From Bacteroidales bacterium (lineage in GTDB: Bacteria > Bacteroidota > Bacteroidia > Bacteroidales > WCHB1-69), in contig JAFZWE010000011.1 in the NCBI GenBank assembly GCA_017617445.1, positions 1-50,321 on the forward strand: a stretch of DNA of 50,321 nucleotides, read 5' to 3'. How positions within the stretch are numbered: the stretch's first letter is position 1; every line of letters starts with the position of its first letter. The notes under the pieces are model-generated. The model did no database searches and was not told where the DNA came from. It worked only from the letters and a program-made list of their open reading frames with translations. A program made the translations under genes and the position numbers. Positions 1 to 7,175 of this stretch are shown here, one piece after another.

Positions 1-490
1 AGCCGTCTTCGTCTTCCTTCTTCACGGTGAGTTTGTCCTTGCCGTCGAATTCCACGCCTGCCACGTAGGAGATCATCGGGGTGTGGAGGTGTTCGGCGAT
101 CTGCGGGCCGACCTGGGCGGTGTCGCCGTCGATGGCCTGGCGGCCGGTGATGACGAGGTCGTGCTCGATGACGCGGAGCGCGCCGGCCAGTGCGTTGGAG
201 GTGGCGAGCGTGTCAGCGCCGGCGAACTTGCGGTCGGTGAGGAGGATGGCGCGGTCGGCACCCATAGCCATGGCCTCGCGGAGGATGGCCTCAGCCTGCG
301 GCGGTCCCATCGTGATGACGGTGACATGTGCGCCAAACTGGTCTTTCAACTGGAGGGCCACTTCAAGGCCGCCCTTATCGTCAGGGTTCATAATGCTCGG
401 CACACCGTCGCGAATCAACGTACCCGTTGCGGGGTTGATCTTGATTTCGGTGGTGTCCGGAACCTGCTTGATACAAACTACTATTTTCAT
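1..490 (-). CDS. etfB: Electron transfer flavoprotein beta subunit (partial, C-terminus off window)
   Basis: The 163 visible residues begin MKIVVCIKQVPDTTE, the standard start of EtfB, and contain the FAD/AMP-domain signature around AIDGDTAQVGPQIAEHL. EtfB pairs with EtfA to carry electrons between flavoenzymes; EtfA would be expected just beyond the left edge. The ATG is at 488-490, 31 bases after the stop of the acyl-CoA dehydrogenase gene, so the two are very probably one operon. In anaerobes this pairing serves butyryl-CoA dehydrogenase/Etf complexes, with or without electron bifurcation; that cannot be settled here. The family is about 260 residues long, so roughly 100 residues are missing. 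Confidence 0.93.
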   Translation of the reverse strand, partial: MKIVVCIKQVPDTTEIKINPATGTLIRDGVPSIMNPDDKGGLEVALQLKDQFGAHVTVITMGPPQAEAILREAMAMGADRAILLTDRKFAGADTLATSNALAGALRVIEHDLVITGRQAIDGDTAQVGPQIAEHLHTPMISYVAGVEFDGKDKLTVKKEDEDG

Positions 491-521
491 ATCTATTTTT
501 TATTTTCTGATTTCTAATTAA

Positions 522-1661
522 TTAAGCGAACAATTTGGCGGCAATGACCATTCTCTGGACCTCGCTGGTGCCTTCGTAAATTTCGGTGATCTTGGCGTCA
601 CGCATCATTCTTTCCACCGGATACTCGCGGGTGTAACCGTAACCGCCGTGGAACTGCACGGCCTTGGTGGTCACCTCCATTGCGGTTTCAGCGGCGAACA
701 GTTTCGCCATGGCTGCGTCGGCAGAGTAGGGGATGTGCATGTCTTTCTTGTAAGAAGCGGAACGAACCAGCAGACGGGCAGCCTGAACCTTGGTTTCGAG
801 GTCGGCCATCTGGAACTGGGTGTTCTGGAACTTGGCGATTGCCTTACCGAACTGTTTACGTTCCTTGGTGTATTTAACCGTCTCATCCATAGCGCCTTGT
901 GCGATACCGAGAGCCTGTGAGGCGATACCGATACGGCCACCGTCGAGGGTCATCATAGCGATTTTGAAACCCTTGCCAAGATCGCCGAGGAGGTTTTCCT
1001 TCGGAACTTCGCAGTTTTCGAAAATCAGCTCGCAGGTAGCGGAGCCGCGGATACCCATCTTCATCTCCTTCTTGCCGATGCTGAAGCCCTTGAAGCCCTT
1101 CTCCACGATGAAGGCGGAGATGCCCTTGGTGCCTTTCGACTTGTCAGTCATGGCCATCACGATGAAAACGGAGGCCTCGCTGGCGTTGGTGATGAAAATC
1201 TTGGAACCGTTGATGATCCATTTGTCGCCGGCATCCACTGCGGTGGTCTGCTGCATGGCGGCGTCGGTACCGGCGTTGGGTTCGGTCAAACCGAAGGCGC
1301 CGATCCACTCACCGGAGGCGAGTTTCGGGAGGTACTTCATCTTCTGCTCCTCGGTGCCGTGCTCCAGGATAGGAGCCATGCAGAGGGAGGTGTGGGCCGA
1401 CACGATGACGCCGGTGGTGGCGCACACGCGGGAGAGTTCCTCCACGGCCATCGAGTACATCTGGTTGGTGCCGCCCTGTCCGCCGTACTGTACGGGAATC
1501 GGGATGCCCATCACGCCGAGTTTGCCGAGCTTCTTCACGGTCTCGATCGGAAATTTCTCTTGTTCGTCAACTTCCGCAGCCAGCGGCTTGACTTCGTTCA
1601 CTGCAAATTCGCGAATCATCTGCAGGAACAACTCTTCTTTTTTTGATAAACTGAAATCCAT
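522..1661 (-). CDS. Short-chain acyl-CoA dehydrogenase (butyryl-CoA dehydrogenase type)
   Basis: A 379-residue cytoplasmic flavoenzyme, full length for the family. The N-terminal helical domain starts MDFSLSKKEELFLQ; the central beta domain has the FAD-contacting AFGLTEPNAGTDA stretch; the C-terminal helical domain has KITEIYEGTSEVQRM, in which the Glu at about residue 363 is the expected catalytic base. It oxidises a short acyl-CoA, or reduces crotonyl-CoA to butyryl-CoA in fermenters, and passes electrons to Etf. The gene lies directly upstream of etfB in the same direction, which supports a Bcd-Etf unit. A TAnnTTTG-type box about 90 bases upstream is a likely promoter. Chain-length preference cannot be read from the sequence. 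Confidence 0.93.
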   Translation of the reverse strand: MDFSLSKKEELFLQMIREFAVNEVKPLAAEVDEQEKFPIETVKKLGKLGVMGIPIPVQYGGQGGTNQMYSMAVEELSRVCATTGVIVSAHTSLCMAPILEHGTEEQKMKYLPKLASGEWIGAFGLTEPNAGTDAAMQQTTAVDAGDKWIINGSKIFITNASEASVFIVMAMTDKSKGTKGISAFIVEKGFKGFSIGKKEMKMGIRGSATCELIFENCEVPKENLLGDLGKGFKIAMMTLDGGRIGIASQALGIAQGAMDETVKYTKERKQFGKAIAKFQNTQFQMADLETKVQAARLLVRSASYKKDMHIPYSADAAMAKLFAAETAMEVTTKAVQFHGGYGYTREYPVERMMRDAKITEIYEGTSEVQRMVIAAKLFA

Positions 1662-1748
1662 TGTATTGATTTAAATTATAATTTGTTTGCTATAAAATGT
1701 TTTGTGGCCGTCAAATGAATGCCGGTCTTCGGATTTAAAAAGCGGGTG

Positions 1749-1782
1749 CAAAAGTAGTAAAAAAAAGTGCATTTGCAGCAAA
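1749..1782 (-). promoter_or_regulatory. Bacteroidota-type promoter for acyl-CoA dehydrogenase/etfB
   Basis: On the minus strand TACTTTTG (plus 1749-1756) fits the -7 consensus TAnnTTTG. A TTTG (plus 1779-1782) lies 22 bases upstream, close to the usual -33 spacing. The resulting leader would be about 80 bases. Confidence 0.4.
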
Positions 1783-1859
1783 AAAATCTGCATATAAGGA
1801 CAACCTATAGATTCCTCCGCACATAAAAGCACGGGGTTCAACTTATGGAGAGCCTGTTA

Positions 1860-3059
1860 CTACCGTTCAATCGGCAGGGGCTCGTCAATGCGCTCGTTCC
1901 ACGGAAGACCGTATTTTCCGATTTCAGCGAGGAACGGATCCGGGTTGAACTCTTCCACATTGAACACGCCCGTGCCCTTCCATTGGCCAGTAAGAATCAT
2001 CTTGGCTCCCAGCATACAAGGCACGCCAGTGGTGTAGGAAACCGCCTGAGCGCCAACCTCTTTGAAACACTCGGCATGGTCGCAGTTGTTCCAAATGTAG
2101 TAGGTAAGCTCCTTACCATCCTTGATGCCGCGCATCTGGCAGCCAATGGAGGTCTGTCCCTTGTAGCCTTCTCCCAAAGAGGAGGGTTCCGGCAGAACGG
2201 CCTTCAGGAACTGCAAAGGAACGATTTCCTTGCCCTCATAGTTGATGGGCTGTATCGAGGTCATCCCCACCTCTTGAAGCACATTCAGCACGGTGAGGTA
2301 TTTCTGGCCGAAAGTCATCCAGAAACGGGCGCGCTTAATGGTTGGGTAGTTCTTGGTAAGAGACTCCAGTTCTTCATGGTAAAGCAGGTAGGACTCCCTG
2401 TCACCGATATTGGGATATTCAACAGCTTTGTGGATGCTCATCGGGTCAATTTCCACCCACTGGCCATTTTCCCAGTACTTGCCACGCTGGGTGATTTCAC
2501 GGATGTTGATCTCAGGATTAAAATTGGTGGCGAAAGCCTTGCCGTGGTCGCCGGCATTGCAGTCCACAATATCCAGATAATGGATTTCATCAAAATGGTG
2601 TTTAGCTGCATAAGCAGTATAAATACTGGTGACACCGGGGTCAAAACCGCAACCAAGGAGGGCCATAATGCCAGCTTCCTTAAAGCGATCCTGATAGGCC
2701 CATTGCCACTTGTACTCGAACTTGGCCACATCTTTGGGTTCATAGTTGGCCGTGTCCATGTAGTTGGTTTTGGTGGCGAGACAGGCGTCCATCAAGGGGA
2801 GGTCTTGATACGGAAGAGCCACATTGATCAAAAGATCGGGCTTCTCTTTTTCCAGCAGTGCGATGGTTTCCGGCACATTGTCGGCATCCACCTGGGCCGT
2901 TCGGATATTCGGGCGGCCTATTTCCGCTGCCAGTTTATCGCACTTGGCCTTCGTACGGCTGGCGATCACGATTTCAGAAAAAACTTCAGGAACGGAAGCA
3001 CATTTGTGTGCCACTACTGCGCCAACTCCTCCGGCGCCGATGATTAATACTTTTGCCAT
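1860..3059 (-). CDS. Saccharopine dehydrogenase-family protein, probable carboxynorspermidine/carboxyspermidine dehydrogenase
   Basis: A 399-residue NAD(P)-dependent enzyme. The Rossmann fold opens with VLIIGAGGVGAVVAHK (GxGGVG, residues 8-13), followed by the catalytic-domain motifs GCGFDPGVTSIY and DIVDCNAGDHGKAFATNFN. In Bacteroidota this family member condenses aspartate semialdehyde with a diamine to make carboxy(nor)spermidine, a step in spermidine synthesis that replaces the SAM-decarboxylase route. The lysine-forming saccharopine dehydrogenase is the alternative, but this sequence looks like the polyamine clade. No polyamine decarboxylase gene is next to it. It lies between the kinase and the acyl-CoA dehydrogenase on the same strand but has its own promoter-like box. 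Confidence 0.88.
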   Translation of the reverse strand: MAKVLIIGAGGVGAVVAHKCASVPEVFSEIVIASRTKAKCDKLAAEIGRPNIRTAQVDADNVPETIALLEKEKPDLLINVALPYQDLPLMDACLATKTNYMDTANYEPKDVAKFEYKWQWAYQDRFKEAGIMALLGCGFDPGVTSIYTAYAAKHHFDEIHYLDIVDCNAGDHGKAFATNFNPEINIREITQRGKYWENGQWVEIDPMSIHKAVEYPNIGDRESYLLYHEELESLTKNYPTIKRARFWMTFGQKYLTVLNVLQEVGMTSIQPINYEGKEIVPLQFLKAVLPEPSSLGEGYKGQTSIGCQMRGIKDGKELTYYIWNNCDHAECFKEVGAQAVSYTTGVPCMLGAKMILTGQWKGTGVFNVEEFNPDPFLAEIGKYGLPWNERIDEPLPIER

Positions 3060-3085
3060 TTGATTTGATATTGAATTTGAGAGTG

Positions 3086-3113
3086 CAAAAGTACAACTTA
3101 ATTGGGAACCAAA
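3086..3113 (-). promoter_or_regulatory. Putative promoter of the carboxynorspermidine dehydrogenase-like gene
   Basis: TACTTTTG on the minus strand (plus 3086-3093) matches TAnnTTTG, with TTTG (plus 3110-3113) 16 bases upstream, a little short for a -33 box. It lies 27 bases before the ATG. The core GTGCAAAAGTA (plus strand) is shared with the acyl-CoA dehydrogenase promoter. Confidence 0.35.
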
Positions 3114-3194
3114 AAACTTTTTTCCCCGCAGCGAAAGATTTTTTTTACCAATGGCATAACAGCTGTTTGGGGAATATCCCGCCTCCCCCTGCGC

Positions 3195-4775
3195 TTACTT
3201 CTCTGGTTGAGAGGGTGACGGGCGACCCATAATGGTGTTTTCATCGCTGGCAGAGAACGAACGTCCCGCAGGAGCTCCCATGACGGTGTTCTCCGCATCA
3301 TCAACAGTATCAAACTTTTTCAAAGAGGGACGCATTTCTGGATTTTTCTCCAAATAGGGTTCCAGTAAACGCTTCCATTCAAGCGGCAGTTTTTCTGTAT
3401 CCAAAGGCACTTCAACAATATTCCTCCGAACCTGATAATCACTGGTGGTAGTCATGTCATACGGAACCCGGCCCGTGAGCAACTGCACGAAAGTCACCGC
3501 GAGCGAATACAGGTCGGTCTTGTAATCAAGATGCTTGGCGTCCATCACTTGCTCGGGACTCATATACATGAGCGTGCCCATCGTGGTGCCGGTTTGTGTT
3601 TTCCCACCGCCGTCGTTCATCTTGGCAATGCCAAAATCAAGCAGTTTCACGTTCCCCTCCTGGTCAATGACAATGTTGGAAGGTTTGATGTCGCGGTGGA
3701 CGATATCCTGGGCGTGGGTGTAATTCAACGCTGACACCAGCTGATTCCACCATTGCCGCAGTTGACTTTGGGTGAACCTCTCTCCTTTTTTCAAACGAGT
3801 GCTAAGGTCTTCGCCCTCCAAGTATTCCATCACGATACAGGGACGCCCCTCCACTTCATCATAGTCGTACACCTGCCGGATATTCGGATGGTTGAGACGC
3901 ACCATCATGTCCGCTTCCTTACGGAAACGATCAGTCACATCCGAATCTTCACAAAATTGTGGCAAAAGGATTTTCACCGCGGCAGGCTTGTGGATCTTGT
4001 TCTCGGCATACCACACCTCCGCCATGCCTCCTTTGCCCAACAAACGAATCAGCTCATAGCCGTTGGCCACCCCTTTCCCTTGCGGAACTACCGGAGAGAC
4101 CTTTCTTTTGTGACTGGATTTTTTTCTGAAAACAAAAAACAGAACCACACCCACAACAACCACCAGCAATATCAACAGCAACAGCCAAATTATCATCGGA
4201 AAACTTTTCCCCTCCCCTTTGTGCTGCAACGGCAATTCCTCTTGTTTCTCCACATCTCCAGTATCTTGAATATTCGTCAGCATACAGCTATCATTCAACA
4301 CCGTCTCTTTCTCCTGCTGGCACAACCCCTCCACTTTTATGTCTAACATTTCATCCACTTGAATACACCAACCGCCAGTACAACTTTGTCCAGTAACATG
4401 ACATGAAACGACAAAACCTTTATCTGTTTTTATCTTAATTCTTTGAATGAATACAGCTTTATCCTTGTAAAAGTAATCAGTGCACCCGAAGATATCATCG
4501 TATTCTTGCTGGGCTTTAGGGGGTCGCATCTTTCCCTGCAGCTGATAATTATCAGATGGAGTGAATGTGATTTCCAATGGTATCATAAAACCATCGGACC
4601 GGTCAACAGCACATAATATCCAGTTTTCCTGTATGATTGCTGTAATCTGAACCTCCGCCTCATCGGCAGAACACATCTGCACAGAACTTTGCCATTCTAC
4701 AGGGCGAACTATTTGTGCTTGTGCCATCAAACAGGTGAGTACCAACAAACTGAAGAGCCAAAATGATTTTTTCAT
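3195..4775 (-). CDS. Receptor-type Ser/Thr protein kinase with DsbD-N-like periplasmic domain
   Basis: 526 residues from the ATG at 4773-4775; an upstream TTG at 4799 would bury the signal peptide. Order: signal peptide MKKSFWLFSLLVLTCLMAQA (1-20); periplasmic domain (about 21-150); linker; transmembrane helix (about 193-216); kinase domain (about 240-485); C-terminal tail. Kinase motifs are complete: GKGGMAEVW loop, Lys268, HRDIKPSN (Asp362), DFG (380-382), and APE-like SPE. The periplasmic part follows the layout of the DsbD N-terminal domain: PVEW start, NWILCAVD, PLEITFTPSDNYQLQGK, EYDDIFG, KAVFIQRIKIKTDKGF and a C-x4-C pair (Cys132, Cys137) where that family has its redox cysteines. I infer a thiol- or redox-responsive receptor kinase. 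The kinase call is certain; the sensor-domain call is by eye. Confidence 0.9.
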   Translation of the reverse strand: MKKSFWLFSLLVLTCLMAQAQIVRPVEWQSSVQMCSADEAEVQITAIIQENWILCAVDRSDGFMIPLEITFTPSDNYQLQGKMRPPKAQQEYDDIFGCTDYFYKDKAVFIQRIKIKTDKGFVVSCHVTGQSCTGGWCIQVDEMLDIKVEGLCQQEKETVLNDSCMLTNIQDTGDVEKQEELPLQHKGEGKSFPMIIWLLLLILLVVVVGVVLFFVFRKKSSHKRKVSPVVPQGKGVANGYELIRLLGKGGMAEVWYAENKIHKPAAVKILLPQFCEDSDVTDRFRKEADMMVRLNHPNIRQVYDYDEVEGRPCIVMEYLEGEDLSTRLKKGERFTQSQLRQWWNQLVSALNYTHAQDIVHRDIKPSNIVIDQEGNVKLLDFGIAKMNDGGGKTQTGTTMGTLMYMSPEQVMDAKHLDYKTDLYSLAVTFVQLLTGRVPYDMTTTSDYQVRRNIVEVPLDTEKLPLEWKRLLEPYLEKNPEMRPSLKKFDTVDDAENTVMGAPAGRSFSASDENTIMGRPSPSQPEK

Positions 4776-4851
4776 CTGATATGCTTTCTTTTTTAACAAT
4801 AAACATTTTGATTAAACATTGCAAAAATACTAAAAAAGCGACAAAATATTG

Positions 4852-4859
4852 TATTTTTG
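4852..4859 (+). promoter_or_regulatory. Putative -7 box for pyrKD
   Basis: TATTTTTG matches TAnnTTTG and ends only 8 bases before the pyrK ATG, so a transcript starting here would be nearly leaderless. No TTTG stands at the expected -33 distance, so the call is weak. Confidence 0.28.
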
Positions 4860-4867
4860 TCAGCGTT

Positions 4868-5596
4868 ATGAATAAATACCTATTAAACATTATTTCAAAT
4901 AGTTGTGTCGCAAAGGATGTATTCCGGATGGAACTCACGGGGGAAATACCGGCTTTGAAATGCGGCAGTTTTGTGGAAATTGCGGTGGAGGGATGTTACC
5001 TGCGCCGCCCCATCTCTGTCTGTGCTTCCTGTGAGGGGCATTTGACACTTGTTTACAAAATTGTGGGCGAAGGCACCCGCAAGATGTCAGAACTCTCTTA
5101 TGGACAAAAGGTCGATCTTATCGGAGGGCTAGGCAACGGATTTTCGCTCTCTCCCCTCCCCGCACATCCGCTGCTCATCGGCGGCGGCATCGGCACCGCA
5201 CCACTCCTCCAACTCGCCACTGACCTCCGCGCTGCAGGAAGTACACCCCTCCTCCTCGCCGGCTTCAACTCCGCCAGCGACATCTTTCTGGAGAAAGAGT
5301 TCACCGACCTGTGTGCACAGGTGATTTTCACCACGCTGGATGGTTCCCGCGGAATCCAAGGCATGGTCACCGAGGTGCTCTCTTCCCTCCATTTTGACTA
5401 CTTCTACGCCTGCGGTCCCATGCCCATGCTAAAAGCCGTCAGCACCGCCATTCCCCACCCCGGCCAACTCAGCCTGGAAGAACGGATGGGCTGCGGGTTC
5501 GGCATCTGTATGGGGTGCAGCATCCAAACCGCCGGCGGACCGAAAAGAATATGCAAAGAAGGACCTGTTTTCAGAAAGGAGGAACTCTTATGGTAA
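4868..5596 (+). CDS. pyrK: Dihydroorotate dehydrogenase B electron transfer subunit
   Basis: 242 residues starting MNKYLLNIIS at the ATG 4868. FAD-binding RRPISVC (residues 46-52), the NAD-binding GGGIGTAPLL (105-114), the ACGPMPML motif, and four C-terminal cysteines (209, 214, 217, 229) in a C-x4-C-x2-C-x11-C array for a 2Fe-2S cluster all fit PyrK. It passes electrons from PyrD-bound FMN to NAD+ during pyrimidine synthesis in the cytoplasm. Its stop lies inside the start of pyrD (7-base overlap), so the two subunits are translationally coupled. The in-frame extension upstream of 4868 has no family similarity. Confidence 0.95.
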   Translation: MNKYLLNIISNSCVAKDVFRMELTGEIPALKCGSFVEIAVEGCYLRRPISVCASCEGHLTLVYKIVGEGTRKMSELSYGQKVDLIGGLGNGFSLSPLPAHPLLIGGGIGTAPLLQLATDLRAAGSTPLLLAGFNSASDIFLEKEFTDLCAQVIFTTLDGSRGIQGMVTEVLSSLHFDYFYACGPMPMLKAVSTAIPHPGQLSLEERMGCGFGICMGCSIQTAGGPKRICKEGPVFRKEELLW

Positions 5597-6495
5597 ATAC
5601 CAGCGTGAACCTATGTGGAATCACCCTACAGAATCCGGTGATTCCGGCCAGCGGCACTTGTGGTTTTGGTGCCGAACTGGCAGAATGGTATGACCTCAAC
5701 CTGCTGGGAGCCATCTCCATCAAAGGCACCACCCTTGAGCCCCGTTTCGGCAACCCTACCCCGCGCATCGCAGAATGCCCCAACGGAATGCTCAATTCCG
5801 TCGGCTTGCAAAACCCCGGCGTGGAGACGGTCGCCGCAGAAGAGATCCCCCGGCTGAAAAAGCACTATCACCAACCCATCATAGCCAATATCAGCGGCTT
5901 TTCCATTGACGAATACACCGCCTGTTGTGAGCGGATTTGCAATTCCGTTGATTTGGTCGAACTCAACATCTCCTGCCCGAACGTACACAACGGGGGAATG
6001 GCTTTCGGCACCTCTGCCACAGAAGCCGCCCGCGTGGTCAGTGCCGTGCGGAAAGTGTGCAGCCGCCCACTGGTGGTCAAACTCACCCCCAATGTGACTG
6101 ACATCACCGTGATAGCCCGTGCCTGCGAAGAAGCCGGTGCCGATGGGCTCACCCTCATCAACACTTTGCTGGGGATGCGCATTGACGTAATGAGAAGAAA
6201 ACCGGTGTTAGCCAATAAGATGGGTGGTTTTTCCGGTGCAGCCGTCTTCCCCATCGCCCTCCGGATGATTTATCAGGTACACCTTGCCTGCCGCATTCCC
6301 ATTATCGGCTGCGGTGGCGTTAGCTCCGCCCGCGATGTGATTGAAATGATGATGGCTGGAGCCACCGCCGTACAGGTGGGGTCGGAAAACCTCAGGAATC
6401 CTTTGGCATGCAAGGAAATCATTGAAAATCTCCCTTTAGAAATGGAAAAATTGCATATATCTGATTTAAAGGAGTTTATTGGTATTATTCAATAA
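5590..6495 (+). CDS. pyrD: Dihydroorotate dehydrogenase, class 1B catalytic subunit
   Basis: 301 residues from the ATG at 5590, which overlaps the pyrK stop. An FMN-binding TIM barrel: NPVIPASGTCGFG near the N-terminus, PNGMLNSVGLQNPG substrate loop, LNISCPNVHNGG with the class-1 catalytic Cys (residue 129), LTPNVTD, and GCGGVSSARDV plus AGATAVQVGS for FMN phosphate. It oxidises dihydroorotate to orotate; presence of PyrK makes this the NAD-linked 1B type. Length is normal. Residues upstream of 5590 in the same frame belong to the pyrK coding region read out of phase and were excluded. Confidence 0.96.
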   Translation: MVNTSVNLCGITLQNPVIPASGTCGFGAELAEWYDLNLLGAISIKGTTLEPRFGNPTPRIAECPNGMLNSVGLQNPGVETVAAEEIPRLKKHYHQPIIANISGFSIDEYTACCERICNSVDLVELNISCPNVHNGGMAFGTSATEAARVVSAVRKVCSRPLVVKLTPNVTDITVIARACEEAGADGLTLINTLLGMRIDVMRRKPVLANKMGGFSGAAVFPIALRMIYQVHLACRIPIIGCGGVSSARDVIEMMMAGATAVQVGSENLRNPLACKEIIENLPLEMEKLHISDLKEFIGIIQ

Positions 6496-6532
6496 ATAAA
6501 ATCAAAAAAAATCCCCTCCGAGGCAACATCAG

Positions 6533-6559
6533 CACCCGAAATTTGTATTTCCACCCGAA
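6533..6559 (+). repeat. Direct repeat CACCCGAA upstream of the ECF sigma gene
   Basis: Two identical copies of CACCCGAA (6533-6540 and 6552-6559), start-to-start 19 bases, end 12 bases before the sigma-factor ATG. Position and spacing (nearly two helical turns) suit a regulator site or an autoregulated promoter element; function is inferred only. Confidence 0.35.
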
Positions 6560-6571
6560 GCGTTTTTATAA

Positions 6572-7168
6572 ATGGTAAGTGACAGAGAGTTAATGCGCAA
6601 GTGCAAAGAGGGCAACCCAAAATACCAAGCCCTTTTGTACGAACAATATTCCAATTACCTGATGGGGGTTTGTATGCGCTACACTCGCAACGAAGAGGAC
6701 GCGAAAGATTTGCTGCAGGATGTTTTCGTGAAAATCTTCACCAATATCGACTCCTGCAAAGAGGATGGGAATATGGCCGGTTGGATACATGCCATCGCTG
6801 TGAATACCGCCATCAACGCCTATCACAAAAAGAAACGCAAAGGAAACACGGTGGACATGGAAGACGTGGAAGAGATGGTGGCCGATATCCATATCCAACA
6901 AAACGACTTTCTGTCAGAAAAAATTCTGATGAAATTCGTGAACGAACTGCCCGACGGCTATCGTACCGTGTTCAACTTATTTGAAATTGACGGATACTCC
7001 CATAGGGAAGTCTCCGAAATGATGGGAAGCTCATACAGCACCGTGCGGTCGCAACTGTTTAAGGCCAAGCGGTCATTGCAGAAAAAAATAGAGGCTTTTT
7101 TAGGAAAAGAACTAAAAGACAAAGGAATAAAAAGCAAAGAAACCACACAAGAACCAACCAGTGAATAA
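6572..7168 (+). CDS. ECF RNA polymerase sigma factor
   Basis: 198 residues. Region 2 is seen in LLYEQYSNYLMGVCMRY and EEDAKDLLQDVFVKIF; region 4 in LPDGYRTVFNLFEIDGYSH and REVSEMMGSSYSTVRSQLF, a helix-turn-helix for the -35 element. This is the usual size and layout of a sigma-70 family ECF factor. The next gene starts 7 bases after the stop and encodes a single-pass membrane protein, the classic place for an anti-sigma factor. The last 20 residues are Lys/Thr-rich and not part of the domain. Its regulon is unknown. Confidence 0.93.
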   Translation: MVSDRELMRKCKEGNPKYQALLYEQYSNYLMGVCMRYTRNEEDAKDLLQDVFVKIFTNIDSCKEDGNMAGWIHAIAVNTAINAYHKKKRKGNTVDMEDVEEMVADIHIQQNDFLSEKILMKFVNELPDGYRTVFNLFEIDGYSHREVSEMMGSSYSTVRSQLFKAKRSLQKKIEAFLGKELKDKGIKSKETTQEPTSE

Positions 7169-7175
7169 TCATATT

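Noticed and set aside
1845-3047. A 400-codon plus-strand frame opposite the carboxynorspermidine dehydrogenase-like gene
   Set aside because: It mirrors the real gene almost exactly and reads as composition-driven sequence without any known motif.
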